Position numbers and translations under genes: made by a program. Below are positions 1 through 9,674 of a DNA stretch of 64,000 bases, piece by piece; position 1 is the stretch's first letter, and each line of letters starts with the position of its first letter. The stretch spans positions 309,309 through 373,308 of the forward strand of contig JAEPMA010000004.1 of NCBI GenBank assembly GCA_017644185.1, written 5' to 3'. A model generated the notes under the pieces. That model saw nothing but the letters and a program-made list of their open reading frames with translations. It was not told where the DNA came from and did no database searches. The DNA comes from Rhodospirillales bacterium (lineage in GTDB: Bacteria; Pseudomonadota; Alphaproteobacteria; Rhodospirillales; Casp-alpha2).

Positions 1-50
1 AAGCGTCCGACGCCTACGAGAAGAAATGGGGCCTCGATCCGGTCGCCTGA
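1..50 (+). CDS. 3' end of an upstream gene (partial)
   Basis: Reading from base 3 gives 15 sense codons and a TGA at 48-50. The peptide (…AYEKKWGLDPVA) looks like real protein and fits the codon use of the downstream genes. The gene starts outside the window, so its product cannot be named. It ends 24 bp before the methyltransferase at 75, consistent with one operon. Confidence 0.45.
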   Translation, partial: ASDAYEKKWGLDPVA

Positions 51-74
51 CCAACGCACAAATTCGGGAAAGTT

Positions 75-1016
75 ATGAAGAAACAAGTCAAAGACCACTT
101 CAACGCCCATGCCGAGAGCTGGGTCGAAAACAGCTATCAGGGCTGGGGCCATGTATATCCGACGGCGCTTCACCGCGCCGATGTCCTGTGCGGCATCTTC
201 GCGAATACCGGGCAGGGCCTGCGTATCGCCGATCTCGGCTGCGGGGCCGGCAACCTCGCGGTGCGCCTCGCCACCGAAGGCCACGACGTCACCGGCGTCG
301 ATCAAGCAGAGAACATGATCGGCCTGGCCGAAGCGCGCGCCGCCGACGCCGGCGCCGGCGTCCAGGGGCGGGTGCGCTTTCATCATGCCGAACTCGAGGA
401 CCCGGGGCTACCCGCGGCATCTTTCGACGCGGCCTACTCGATGGGGGTGATCGGCTACCTGGAAAGCGACGATCCGCTGTTCGCGACGGCGGCCAAGATC
501 CTCAAGCCGGGCGGTCTGTTGTGCGTTTCGGCGCGCAACCGCCTGTTCAACATCGCAAGCCCGAGCTACCGCACCACCCGCGATGCGGAAGCCGGCGCCA
601 CCGGCCGGCTGATCGAGGAAATGTCGTCCTATTACCGGCAGGTGCCGGAGGCCGAGACCCGTGACTTCTTGCGCCGGCTTGCGGCGGTCGCCACGGAACT
701 GGCCGAGGCGCCGTTCGAAGGTCTCGCACCGGAACGCACCGAAAGGCTATCGGAAGAACCGGTCCTCGAAGCCCGCCAGCATACGCCCAAGGATTTGGCC
801 GGCAGTGCCGAGCGGTTCGGCTTCCGGCTCACGGGGCTGCACGGCGTGCATCCGCACCTGATCGACCCCAACCTCAACCGCCTGCTGGCGCCGGGGGTGT
901 TTAATGCGCTTTGCAGCGCGCTGGAGCCGATGGCGCACCTGCCGGTCAGCATGGCCTGGAGTTCCGCTTTCATCGGCGTGTTCGAATATGCGGGCGGCGA
1001 GTCTGCCGACGCATGA
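75..1016 (+). CDS. Class I SAM-dependent methyltransferase
   Basis: A 313-residue soluble protein with the Rossmann methyltransferase glycine motif (ADLGCGAGN, about residues 52-60), an acidic residue ending strand 2 (TGVDQ), and a motif-IV-like region followed by a 'LKPGGLLCVSARN' segment typical of small-molecule methyltransferases. The C-terminal 120 residues are a less conserved cap that probably fixes substrate choice. The ATG is preceded by a purine-rich GGGAAAG. The stop overlaps the next gene by 4 bp (ATGA). In this setting it probably methylates a sugar, or a decoration on one; the acceptor cannot be deduced. Confidence 0.8.
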   Translation: MKKQVKDHFNAHAESWVENSYQGWGHVYPTALHRADVLCGIFANTGQGLRIADLGCGAGNLAVRLATEGHDVTGVDQAENMIGLAEARAADAGAGVQGRVRFHHAELEDPGLPAASFDAAYSMGVIGYLESDDPLFATAAKILKPGGLLCVSARNRLFNIASPSYRTTRDAEAGATGRLIEEMSSYYRQVPEAETRDFLRRLAAVATELAEAPFEGLAPERTERLSEEPVLEARQHTPKDLAGSAERFGFRLTGLHGVHPHLIDPNLNRLLAPGVFNALCSALEPMAHLPVSMAWSSAFIGVFEYAGGESADA

Positions 1017-2932
1017 CCGAAATGCCGCGTAAACTCCTGACCCTCGACGCGCCGCCGCCGCATATCAAGGCGCGCTATGCGCGCCTGGCACTGGTGATGA
1101 ACCGCGAGCAGCTCGAAGCCGCCGATCCGGACCGGGACGGCGACCTGCTGGTTGTCGCTTGCGACTGGCTGTTGTGGCAGGAAGAGGCCGCGAAGCGCAG
1201 GCATGTCGTCTACTATGAACACTGCCTGCTGGATCACGAGGTGCCGCCGCGTCTGCGCACGGATTTGCACATCCACGCCAACGACTGGCATCACGACGAG
1301 AACGGCGGCGCGCCGACGCATATCGACGGGATCTCGTTCGGGCGCGCCTTCACCACCGAGATCATGCTCGCCCTGATGAACTATTACCGGCTGCGGTTCG
1401 CGCTCGACGCCCTGATCGATAAGTTTCAACCGCAGGAGATCGTGTTCTTCGATTTCAGTTACGACGTCAATCTACTGACTCCGGCGCAGCGAAAGTCCAT
1501 CGTCGAAATGATCGTCGAAGAGCGGAAGCTGAGGTTCGTCGACCGCAGCGGCGATCTGCCGACGGGTGAAGCCGGCGTCTCGGAAGCGCTCTATGTCGGC
1601 GCCAAGCGGCGTGCGTGGATCGACCGAATGATGACACTCTACGCCAAAGGCCTAGAGGTCGTGACCCGGCTTCGCACCTGTTTATCGCCGGCCGAGAGAC
1701 GCGTGCTGATGCTTGTGAACACCAACCTGACGGGCCCCCTGATCCGGAACTTCGAAGGCGGTCTGACGCCTATCTTCATGGGCCGCACGGTGCCGAAGAA
1801 GGCATCTTTCCTTTGGCGCTGCATCCGCAACGGCGTGTTGCTGATCTCGCCCCCCGACCCGGCGGAAACGTCCCGGGACCGGGAACTCGCCCGCATGGTC
1901 CGCGATGCCTTCATGCAGGTGATCGACGCGCCGTCGAGCGGCCCCGTCGCATTCTGTCGCGAATACGTGCGCACTCAGATCGTCGAAACCGGACGCATCG
2001 AGGAGATGGTCCGGGAGTACCGCCGCGTTGCGGCGTTGCTCGATAAGTACCGGCCGGCGCGGGTCGTCATCGACAGCGTGCTCAACCCGCGCTACCGGAT
2101 GTTCACGGAACTGGCGGTCCAGCGCGGGATCGCCGTCGACTACACGTGGCACAGCCTGCAGGTGCCGCTTCGCCACAAGTTCGATCCGCTGGCAGGCGAC
2201 CCCAGATATACGCCGACCGTGACACGCAACCTGACGTGGGGGAAGGTAAACGAAACCTGGCTCGACCGGATCGGGTCCCGCCAGCCTCGCGTCCGTGTCG
2301 GCAGCCCGGTCGGCCAATGGTACGCCGGCGCAGACGCGGTCGCCGCGCCTGCCGAACCGGCGAAGGCCAATGTGATGATCCTGCAATATACTTTCATCAC
2401 CACCGACCTCGCCGGACTGAACACGAACATGTACAACCATTTCGTCCAATGCGTCCGCGAGTTGCGCGGCCGCGGCTACCGGAATATCCGTTACAAGCTG
2501 CACCCCGGGCCTGGCCGCTGGAAGAAAGAGTACTTCGAACGGATTTCCGAGTTCTTCGGGCTCGATTGCGAGGTGCTGAAGACCGAGCCCTTCCACAAGT
2601 GCATGCGCTGGGCCGACATCGTTCTCGGCCCATGCCAAAGCGGCGCGTTTTACGAAGGGCTTGCGAGCGGCAAGCCGTACCATGCGTTCCTGATCGAACC
2701 GCATACGGTGGACCGGGACTATTACGACGGTTTCCCGCTGCTGGGATCGCCGTCCGAGCTTCCCCGCGCGTTGCATCGTGCGAATGGCGCAGGCGGCGAC
2801 AAACTGCTTGAAGAGACCTACAGCAGCAACGAGATCCCCAACCCGTCAAAACGGATGTGGGACGCGCTCAGGTCCGACTTCGAACTACCGGTTGCCGTCG
2901 GCGGCGGCCGGCAGGCACGTACGACCTCATGA
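1013..2932 (+). CDS. Probable GT-B-type surface carbohydrate transferase, unrecognised family
   Basis: A 639-residue protein that I cannot place in a named family. The C-terminal half reads like the donor-binding half of a GT-B glycosyltransferase or CDP-glycerol-phosphotransferase-like protein: a 'YTWHSLQVPLRHK' segment, then 'RYKLHPGPGRWKKEYF' (compare the KxHP motif of capsule transferases), then 'ADIVLGPCQSGAFYEGLASGKP', a usual nucleotide-site signature. The N-terminal 250 residues probably form the acceptor domain. No signal peptide or membrane span is evident. It overlaps the upstream methyltransferase by 4 bp. Role in glycan assembly is inferred from motif and context. Confidence 0.55.
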   Translation: MTEMPRKLLTLDAPPPHIKARYARLALVMNREQLEAADPDRDGDLLVVACDWLLWQEEAAKRRHVVYYEHCLLDHEVPPRLRTDLHIHANDWHHDENGGAPTHIDGISFGRAFTTEIMLALMNYYRLRFALDALIDKFQPQEIVFFDFSYDVNLLTPAQRKSIVEMIVEERKLRFVDRSGDLPTGEAGVSEALYVGAKRRAWIDRMMTLYAKGLEVVTRLRTCLSPAERRVLMLVNTNLTGPLIRNFEGGLTPIFMGRTVPKKASFLWRCIRNGVLLISPPDPAETSRDRELARMVRDAFMQVIDAPSSGPVAFCREYVRTQIVETGRIEEMVREYRRVAALLDKYRPARVVIDSVLNPRYRMFTELAVQRGIAVDYTWHSLQVPLRHKFDPLAGDPRYTPTVTRNLTWGKVNETWLDRIGSRQPRVRVGSPVGQWYAGADAVAAPAEPAKANVMILQYTFITTDLAGLNTNMYNHFVQCVRELRGRGYRNIRYKLHPGPGRWKKEYFERISEFFGLDCEVLKTEPFHKCMRWADIVLGPCQSGAFYEGLASGKPYHAFLIEPHTVDRDYYDGFPLLGSPSELPRALHRANGAGGDKLLEETYSSNEIPNPSKRMWDALRSDFELPVAVGGGRQARTTS

Positions 2933-2969
2933 CGCGTCTCAGACGGACGCGCCGGCAAAAGGCCAGAAT

Positions 2970-3965
2970 ATGAACAAAAAGAAAATCGTCATCGTAACAG
3001 GCGGCGCCGGCTTCATCGGCAGCCACATGGTGGATCTGCTCTTGAACGAGGGTTTCGCCGTCAAGGTCATCGACAACATGACCGGCGGGCGCGAGTCCAA
3101 TCTCGCCCACCTGGCGGGGCATCCCGAGCTTACCGTGGACACCCGTGACATCCGCGATCTGGAACCGGGTGACGCGCTGTTCGACGGAGTGTCGATGGTG
3201 TTTCACTTCGCCGGCATCGGCGACATCGTACCCTCCATTGAAAAACCGGCTGAGTACATGTCGGTCAACGTGATGGGGACGGTGAAGGTGCTCGAATGCG
3301 CCCGCGCCGCCGGCGTCGAGAGCTTCGTCTACGCGGCGTCGAGCTCGTGCTACGGCCTTGCCGACGTGCCAACCCGCGAGGATTTTCCAATCCGCCCGGA
3401 ATACCCGTATGCGCTGAGCAAGTATCTCGGTGAAGAGGCCGTGATGCACTGGGGCAAGGTCTACGGCCTGCATGTGAACTCGGTCCGTATCTTCAACGCC
3501 TACGGACCGCGCAGCCGGACAACCGGCGCATACGGCGCCGTGTTCGGTGTGTTCCTTAAACAGAAACTGGCCGGCAAACCCTTGACGGTTGTCGGTGATG
3601 GCACCCAACGCCGCGATTTTCTTTTCGTGACCGATGTCGCGAAAGCGTTTCTGAAAGTCGCCAGATCGCCGAGGTGCGGCGAGGCGTACAACGTCGGCGC
3701 CGGGGCGCCGCAGACGGTGAACCGGCTTGTCGAGTTGCTGGAGAGCGAAAAGATCCACATTCCCAAGCGGCCGGGCGAGCCCGACTGCACGTGGGCGGAT
3801 ATCACGAAAATCACAACCGAGCTCGGATGGGCGCCGGAAGTTTCGTTCGAAGACGGGGTTCGCGAAATGCTCGCGTGTATCGACGCCTGGACAGACGCGC
3901 CGCTCTGGGATCCGGATTCGATCGCCCAGGCGACGAAGCCCTGGTTCGACTATCTGGATAAGTAA
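2970..3965 (+). CDS. NAD-dependent sugar-nucleotide epimerase/dehydratase (extended SDR)
   Basis: 331 residues, the usual size for UDP-glucose 4-epimerase-like enzymes. The NAD motif GGAGFIG is at residues 11-17, a Ser-rich catalytic stretch (AASSSCYG) lies near 126, and the YxxxK pair is Tyr147/Lys151 (YALSK). A 'VGDGTQRRDF' segment is typical of nucleotide-sugar epimerases. The ATG at 2970 was chosen because the NAD-binding strand begins five codons later and a GGCCAG lies just upstream. The exact sugar nucleotide is not evident. Cytoplasmic precursor enzyme. Confidence 0.85.
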   Translation: MNKKKIVIVTGGAGFIGSHMVDLLLNEGFAVKVIDNMTGGRESNLAHLAGHPELTVDTRDIRDLEPGDALFDGVSMVFHFAGIGDIVPSIEKPAEYMSVNVMGTVKVLECARAAGVESFVYAASSSCYGLADVPTREDFPIRPEYPYALSKYLGEEAVMHWGKVYGLHVNSVRIFNAYGPRSRTTGAYGAVFGVFLKQKLAGKPLTVVGDGTQRRDFLFVTDVAKAFLKVARSPRCGEAYNVGAGAPQTVNRLVELLESEKIHIPKRPGEPDCTWADITKITTELGWAPEVSFEDGVREMLACIDAWTDAPLWDPDSIAQATKPWFDYLDK

Positions 3966-3995
3966 GCCGCGCATGTGGGCAAAGGGAACATCCCG

Positions 3996-5396
3996 GTGAA
4001 ACGGTTCGAACGCCTGTTCTATATTCTCGTCGGCGCGGCGGCCACGGGTCTCGGCGCGGCCTATCTGCTGCGGCGCATCACGGACCTTTCGCAGCTCACG
4101 CTTTTCGGCGGGGTTATCGCACTTCTTCTGGCCGGCTTCGGCCTTCCGATTCTGGTGCAGGCGATCCGCAACTCTCCCGCTGCCCGTGGCGCCTTCGTGT
4201 CATTGGTCATCGTTGCCCTGATGTTTCCGGTTGCCGAGGTCGCGCTCCGCCTTGCCGACATTCCGAAGTCGTTCTCTTACTCCGAAGACGTCACCGAACG
4301 GCTCGAAAAGAACATCGAGCTTCTCGACGCCGGCGAACGCGCCCAGCCGATGGTGCCTTATTCGTTGATGCTGCAGGAATCCCTGAAGCCGGGGGTGCCG
4401 TTGTTCCTTTCGGGCTATCCGGACGTGAAGACCGTCTATTGCCGCGAGGACGAAGCGCTCACCGTCTATCAGGCCGACGAAAACGGGTTTCGCAATCAGC
4501 CCGGGATGTATCGCGGCAGTGACACGTTCGACGCCGTCTTGTTGGGTGATTCATTCGCGCACGGCGCGTGCGTTGACGACGGCCACACGATCGCCGACCA
4601 GCTGCGCCAGATCACGGACATGTCGGTTTACAATCTCGGATACGGCGGCACCGGCGTCGCGCAGAACATCGGCGCCTATATCGAATACGCGACGCCCAAA
4701 CAGCCGAAGAACGCCGTGTGGCTTTTGCTGGAAGGATCGTCGATCAGCCGCCTTTTGAACGATGAACGCCGCATCCCGCTGGCCGCCGCATATACGAACG
4801 AACAGTCGCGCCAGGATCTTCCGGCGCGTCTACAGCAGAAGCGTGACGTGCTCGGCAAGATCGTCGAGCGTGAAACGATGCAGCTGGCGTTGAACGCCGT
4901 GCGCGGCGACCTCGGCAGCGGCGGCGCGCTTCGCGCCGGAAAAGGCACCAAGTTCAAAAGTCTCATCGATCCGATTTACGGCTCGCGCATATTCAAGCTG
5001 TTCTTCAATATCGAGAACACACTGATCCGCAGCGCCAAACCCGGCGGTAAAGTGCCGGTCTGTGAGCGCCTGAAAGAGGCGCGTCCCATATTGGAAGAGG
5101 CGTTCCGCTATCTTCAGGCGCAATCCCGCGAAGCCGGCGGCAACCTTTACGTCGGCCTGATTCCGTCGGCGCGCTTTTTAACAACGGCGTATCCGGACTG
5201 CGAATACGAGATGTTCAAGGAATTGACCGCCCGGCTGGACGTGCCGTTCATCGACCTGGTCGCCGCCATCTCGGCCCAGCCGGAACCGGTCTCGCTGTAT
5301 GCCCAGCGCGCGCGCTGGAGCAGCAATCACTTCAACCGCAAGGGCTACAAGTTTGTCGCCGAACAGATTGCGGACAAGCTCCGCAGCACCCACTGA
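3996..5396 (+). CDS. Membrane-anchored SGNH/GDSL-like hydrolase
   Basis: About 466 residues with two hydrophobic segments in the first 80 residues, then a large domain with an SGNH block I (LGDSFAHG; Ser about 186), a block-II-like 'NLGYGGTG', and a C-terminal His (SSNHFNRKGY, about 445). These resemble the periplasmic acyl-group-handling SGNH domains of the AlgJ/AlgX type. The GTG at 3996 follows GGGA by 8 bp and is preferred over GTG at 3975. It is likely a periplasmic O-acyl transfer or removal enzyme on the glycan. It is the first of three such proteins in the window (also 32193 and 39721). Confidence 0.7.
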   Translation: MKRFERLFYILVGAAATGLGAAYLLRRITDLSQLTLFGGVIALLLAGFGLPILVQAIRNSPAARGAFVSLVIVALMFPVAEVALRLADIPKSFSYSEDVTERLEKNIELLDAGERAQPMVPYSLMLQESLKPGVPLFLSGYPDVKTVYCREDEALTVYQADENGFRNQPGMYRGSDTFDAVLLGDSFAHGACVDDGHTIADQLRQITDMSVYNLGYGGTGVAQNIGAYIEYATPKQPKNAVWLLLEGSSISRLLNDERRIPLAAAYTNEQSRQDLPARLQQKRDVLGKIVERETMQLALNAVRGDLGSGGALRAGKGTKFKSLIDPIYGSRIFKLFFNIENTLIRSAKPGGKVPVCERLKEARPILEEAFRYLQAQSREAGGNLYVGLIPSARFLTTAYPDCEYEMFKELTARLDVPFIDLVAAISAQPEPVSLYAQRARWSSNHFNRKGYKFVAEQIADKLRSTH

Positions 5397-5455
5397 ACGC
5401 GCCCGGCGCCTGGACGGCAATGCCGCGACGACGACAGTTGCATTGGTAATTTTTC

Positions 5456-6991
5456 ATGCCTCGTAACATCCGACGTAAAATCAAGACCCTCGACGAAATC
5501 GCCAAGATCGCCGCGGACGAGCGTGCGAACGGACGCACGGTGGTGCACTGCCACGGCGTCTTCGATCTTGTGCACATGGGGCATGTCAGACACTTCCAGT
5601 CGGCGCGCGCGGAAGGCGATGTCCTGATCGTCACCCTGACCACCGCCAAGCACGTCAACAAGGGTCCGGGCCGGCCGATCTTCAACGACGATCTGCGCGC
5701 CGAGATGCTGGCGGCGCTGGAACAGATCGACTGGGTTGCGATCAGCCCGCACCCATCCGCCGAACATGTGATCGAAACGATCAAGCCTTCCGTTTACGTC
5801 AAGGGGTCGGATTACGCCAATCCCGACGACGACGTCACCGGGAAGATCCGGGACGAACGCGCCGCCGTCGAAAAGCACGGTGGGAAAGTCGTCTTCACGC
5901 GCGACATCACATTCAGCTCGTCGTCACTGATCAACGAGTACCTGGACGTGTTCGACCCCGAACTCCGCCACTACCTTGCAGAAGCCCGCGAGCGGGGTAT
6001 CGAAGCGGCGATCCAGACCTCGCTCGAGAAAGCGGCGGAGTTAAAGGTCCTTGTCGTCGGCGATGCCATCATCGACGAATACCAGTATGTCGAAACCATG
6101 GGGAAATCCGCCAAGGAGAACATGATCGCGACCCGCTTCCGCTCGAGCGAGTTATTCGCGGGCGGGGTCTTTGCCGCCGCGAATCATATCGCCAGTATCT
6201 GCAAGCACGTCGAGATCCTGACCGTGCTCGGCACCGATGACAGCTACGAGCAATTCGCCCGCGAGCATCTGTCCGACAACGTCAGACTGACCCCGCTGTT
6301 CCGGAACGATGTGCCGACGACCCGCAAGTGCCGCTTCGTCAGCACCGGGTATCTGCGGAAGCTGTTCGAGGTCTATCATTTCGAGGACTCGCCGATCCCC
6401 GATGACGTACGTACCGAACTGACCGATGCGATCACCGAAAAGGCAAAAGACTACGATCTGATCGTCGTCACCGACTTCGGTCACGGGATGCTCGACGACA
6501 AGGTTATCGAGGCGCTCAACGCAACCGGCAAGTTCCTGTGCGTGAACACCCAGACCAACAGCGCCAATCACGGCTACAACCTGATCACCAAGTATCCGAA
6601 AGCCGATTTCATTTGCATCGACGCCCCGGAAGCGCAGCTGGCGGCAAAAGACCGGTTCAGCCGTATCGAGGATTTGGTCGCCGGGCCGCTTTCCAGTCTT
6701 GTGAATTGCAAGAAATTCGTCGTTACGCACGGCCAGCAGGGATGCGTCGTGTTCGACGGCCCGGAAAACATCATGCGCATTCCGGCGTTCACGAAAACCG
6801 TCGTCGACACCGTCGGCGCGGGCGACGCGTTCTTCGCGGTCGCCTCGCCGCTCGCGGCGATCGGTGCGCCGATGGAAGTGGTGGCTTTTGCGGGCAATTC
6901 GGCGGGCGGCATCAAGGTGGGCATCGTCGGCCACCGCAAGAACATCGAGAAAGTCCCCCTGATCAAATACGTGACGACCCTTTTGAAATAA
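5456..6991 (+). CDS. Bifunctional cytidylyltransferase-PfkB sugar kinase (HldE-like, reversed domain order)
   Basis: 511 residues. The N-terminal domain (about 1-155) has the nucleotidyltransferase motif HGVFDLVHMGH and 'VKGSDYAN', as in the HldE/RfaE nucleotidyltransferase. The C-terminal domain (about 190-511) is a PfkB/ribokinase fold with the signature DTVGAGDAFF. Classical HldE has kinase first and nucleotidyltransferase second; here the order is swapped. It should phosphorylate a sugar phosphate at C1 and then activate it with a nucleotide. With the epimerase, HAD phosphatase and transketolase pair that follow, it probably makes an unusual activated sugar, perhaps heptose-like. Confidence 0.8.
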   Translation: MPRNIRRKIKTLDEIAKIAADERANGRTVVHCHGVFDLVHMGHVRHFQSARAEGDVLIVTLTTAKHVNKGPGRPIFNDDLRAEMLAALEQIDWVAISPHPSAEHVIETIKPSVYVKGSDYANPDDDVTGKIRDERAAVEKHGGKVVFTRDITFSSSSLINEYLDVFDPELRHYLAEARERGIEAAIQTSLEKAAELKVLVVGDAIIDEYQYVETMGKSAKENMIATRFRSSELFAGGVFAAANHIASICKHVEILTVLGTDDSYEQFAREHLSDNVRLTPLFRNDVPTTRKCRFVSTGYLRKLFEVYHFEDSPIPDDVRTELTDAITEKAKDYDLIVVTDFGHGMLDDKVIEALNATGKFLCVNTQTNSANHGYNLITKYPKADFICIDAPEAQLAAKDRFSRIEDLVAGPLSSLVNCKKFVVTHGQQGCVVFDGPENIMRIPAFTKTVVDTVGAGDAFFAVASPLAAIGAPMEVVAFAGNSAGGIKVGIVGHRKNIEKVPLIKYVTTLLK

Positions 6992-7013
6992 GACGCGTTG
7001 GAAGAGTAAGAAC

Positions 7014-8015
7014 ATGAGCGATAAAAAATGGAACGTCCTGGTTACCGGCGGCGCCGGCTATGTCGGCGCGGTGCTGGTGCCGAAACTTTTGGCCGCGGGC
7101 CACAAAGTGACGGTGCTCGACCTATATATGTACGGCGATGATGTCCTTCAGAGCGTGAAGGGCAATCCGGGCCTGCGCGAAGTCAAAGGCGACTTACGCG
7201 ACCCGGCAACGGTCGCCGACGCGCTCGACGGGTGCGATGCGGTTATTCACCTGGCCTGCATCTCGAACGATCCGTCCTACGACCTGGATCCGGACCTCGG
7301 CCGCTCGATCAACCACGATTGTTTCCGTCCGCTGGTCAAAGCGTCCAAGAAAGCGGGCGTGAAGCGGTTCATCTATGCGTCGTCTTCGTCGGTTTACGGC
7401 GTCAAGGACGACCCCGAAGTGACCGAGGACCTGACGCTCGAACCGCTGACCGACTATTCCAAGTTCAAGGCGATCTGCGAGGTCGAACTGGAAGAAGAAC
7501 GTGAGCCCGGTTTTGTCACCTGCGTGGTGCGCCCTGCGACCGTGTGCGGTTATTCGCCGCGTCAACGGCTCGATGTGATCGTCAACATCCTCACCAATTT
7601 CGCGGTCAATAAGGGGGCGATCAGGGTGTTCGGTGGCACCCAGAAACGCCCGAACATTCATATCGAGGACATGACGGATCTTTATCTGTTCCTGCTTCAG
7701 AAGGAAGATGGCGAGATCGACGGCAAGATCTATAACGCCGGGTATGAAAACCACACCGTCATGCAATTGGCGGAGATGGTGAAGAACGTCGTCGGCGACG
7801 ATCTGACCATCAATGTCGAACCGACCGACGACCTTCGCTCCTATCACGTGTCATCCGAACTGATCAAAAAGGAGCTCGGGTTCGAACCGACGCACACGAT
7901 CCAGGACGCCGTCGTCGATCTGGTCGAGGCGATGAATGACGGGCGGCTGAAGGACACCATGGACAACCCGCTCTACTTCAACATCAAACGAATGCAGGAC
8001 ACGGACCTGAAGTAA
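7014..8015 (+). CDS. NAD-dependent epimerase/dehydratase (extended SDR)
   Basis: 333 residues. The NAD motif GGAGYVG is at about 12-18, a Ser-rich active-site stretch (YASSSSVYG) precedes, and the YxxxK pair is Tyr148/Lys152 (YSKFK). It starts 22 bp after the fused cytidylyltransferase/kinase. The sequence resembles GDP/NDP-sugar epimerases that act on heptose or hexose nucleotides, but the substrate cannot be fixed by eye. It may act on the product of the preceding enzyme. Confidence 0.83.
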   Translation: MSDKKWNVLVTGGAGYVGAVLVPKLLAAGHKVTVLDLYMYGDDVLQSVKGNPGLREVKGDLRDPATVADALDGCDAVIHLACISNDPSYDLDPDLGRSINHDCFRPLVKASKKAGVKRFIYASSSSVYGVKDDPEVTEDLTLEPLTDYSKFKAICEVELEEEREPGFVTCVVRPATVCGYSPRQRLDVIVNILTNFAVNKGAIRVFGGTQKRPNIHIEDMTDLYLFLLQKEDGEIDGKIYNAGYENHTVMQLAEMVKNVVGDDLTINVEPTDDLRSYHVSSELIKKELGFEPTHTIQDAVVDLVEAMNDGRLKDTMDNPLYFNIKRMQDTDLK

Positions 8016-8023
8016 GGCGGCCC

Positions 8024-8638
8024 GTGCGTATCGGTATCGATTTCGACAACACGCTCGCCGGTTACGACCGGGTCTTCAGCGACGCCGCAATGGCGCGCGG
8101 GTACATCGCGGCGACGGGGACGCTGAGTAAATTCGATGTCCGTGAACGGGTCCGCGCCCTCGACGACGGCGAAGAAAAATGGAAGGCGCTGCAGGGCGAG
8201 GTTTACGGCAAGCGCATGCAGGACGCGACAATGATGCCGGGCGCCGACGGTTTCCTGCGCACCTGTAAGTTACGCGGCGTGGACGTCGTCGTGGTCAGCC
8301 ACAAGACCGAACACGGTCATCACGACCCGGACCAGGTCAACCTGCGCGCCGCCGCCAGACGCTGGATGAAGGACAAGGGGTTCTTCGATGCGGATGTGTT
8401 CGGACTCGCCGAAAGTGACGTTCATTTCGAAAGCACCCGGCCGGAGAAAGTTAAGCGGATTGCCCAGCTCGGCTGCACGCACTTCATCGACGATCTTGTC
8501 GAGGTGTTCGACGAGCCGGCGTTCCCGGACAATGTCGTCCGCATTCTTTACGACCCGGCCGGCAGCGCCCCGCACGGTGGGGCGTTCGAACGTCACACGG
8601 ACTGGAAAGATATTGAACGTGCCATCTTCGGCAGTTGA
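8024..8638 (+). CDS. HAD-superfamily hydrolase (sugar-phosphate phosphatase-like)
   Basis: 204 residues with the HAD motif I DFDNT (Asp6, Asp8), a motif-II 'VVVSHKTE' (Ser/Thr) and a motif-IV-like 'HFIDDLVEVFDE'. The start is GTG at 8024. It is small with little cap and resembles phosphatases beside heptose and sugar-nucleotide genes. It could remove the phosphate left on a sugar phosphorylated by the neighbouring kinases (5456 or 8619). Its stop lies inside the next gene. Confidence 0.72.
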   Translation: MRIGIDFDNTLAGYDRVFSDAAMARGYIAATGTLSKFDVRERVRALDDGEEKWKALQGEVYGKRMQDATMMPGADGFLRTCKLRGVDVVVVSHKTEHGHHDPDQVNLRAAARRWMKDKGFFDADVFGLAESDVHFESTRPEKVKRIAQLGCTHFIDDLVEVFDEPAFPDNVVRILYDPAGSAPHGGAFERHTDWKDIERAIFGS

Positions 8639-9674
8639 ACATCCCGCCGGCAACGACCCCATGGTCGACGTGGTGGATGAAGCGGGTCGGATCATCGGCG
8701 TGCCGGCACGCGATGTGCGGCGTCTGGGCCGGGGCCGCAACAACCTGACGCTGCTGCTGGAGACCGCAAACGGGCCGTTCGTCGCCAAGCACTACCCCGC
8801 GACCCCGGGTGACCAGCGCGACCGGTTCGATTCAGAAACGCGCGCCCTTCGCTTCATGGGGGCCAACGGCTTCGAGTGCGTCCCCTCGCTGATCGGCGCA
8901 TCGGCGCAAGCGCGCGTCGCGGTGATGGACGGCCACGGTGCCCCTGCCGGGATCGACGCCCGGCCCGGCGACATCGATGCGTGCGTCGCGTTTGCCGGAC
9001 GGCTGCACGATGCCCGGAGCGACGCAGGCGAAGAGCTTATCGGTCCCGCATCGGAAGCCTGCCCGGCGCCGGCGGACATCGTCCACCAGATCGCCGGCCG
9101 CCGTGAAAAGCTCGCGGCCGCGGCCGATCAGCGCGACGATCTGGCCCGGTTTTTCGACACCGCCTTCGACCCCGCGTTCAGCCGCTACAAGAACGCGGCC
9201 AAGGAGGCGCTCGACGGCGCCGGGGTCGATTTCGAAGCGCCGCTGGCGGCGGCGCTGCAGACCCTGAGCCCGTCCGACTTCGGTATGCACAACGCGGTCC
9301 GGCGTGATGACGGCGTCCTGGTGTTCGTCGATTTCGAGTATTTCGGTTGGGACGACCCGGTGCGGCTGGTCTCCGATTTCGTCCTCCACCCGGGTCAACG
9401 GCTCGACGATGCGCAGAAGCGCCGTTTCGTGGATGGGGTGTCCGGCATCTACGGTGCTGCCGATCCGCACTTCGCCCGGCGGCTTGCCGCGCTCTATCCG
9501 CTGGTCGGTCTGCGCTGGTGCATGATCATGCTAAACGAATTCCTGCCGGACCGCATGGCACGCCGGCGCGCCGCAGGCGAGACCGGCGAACTCGAAGACG
9601 TCCTCGCCCGGCAACTTCAAAAGGCATCCCGGCTGCTCGCCGGTATCGACGATGGCAAAAGGCAAATAACGTGA
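8619..9674 (+). CDS. APH-family (aminoglycoside/choline kinase-like) phosphotransferase
   Basis: About 351 residues. The catalytic and Mg-binding part of the APH fold is visible: 'SPSDFGMHNAV' (about 216-226), where most members have a Brenner-type HxDxxxxN, followed by 'FVDFEYFGWDDP' (DFE). The usual first His is Ser-Pro-Ser, as in a subgroup of these kinases. The GTG at 8619 has GGAAAG 9 bp upstream and gives a 20 bp overlap with the previous gene; the first ATG (8661) lacks a ribosome site. It probably phosphorylates a small sugar or amino alcohol used as precursor; a LicA-like role is possible but unproven. Confidence 0.68.
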   Translation: MPSSAVEHPAGNDPMVDVVDEAGRIIGVPARDVRRLGRGRNNLTLLLETANGPFVAKHYPATPGDQRDRFDSETRALRFMGANGFECVPSLIGASAQARVAVMDGHGAPAGIDARPGDIDACVAFAGRLHDARSDAGEELIGPASEACPAPADIVHQIAGRREKLAAAADQRDDLARFFDTAFDPAFSRYKNAAKEALDGAGVDFEAPLAAALQTLSPSDFGMHNAVRRDDGVLVFVDFEYFGWDDPVRLVSDFVLHPGQRLDDAQKRRFVDGVSGIYGAADPHFARRLAALYPLVGLRWCMIMLNEFLPDRMARRRAAGETGELEDVLARQLQKASRLLAGIDDGKRQIT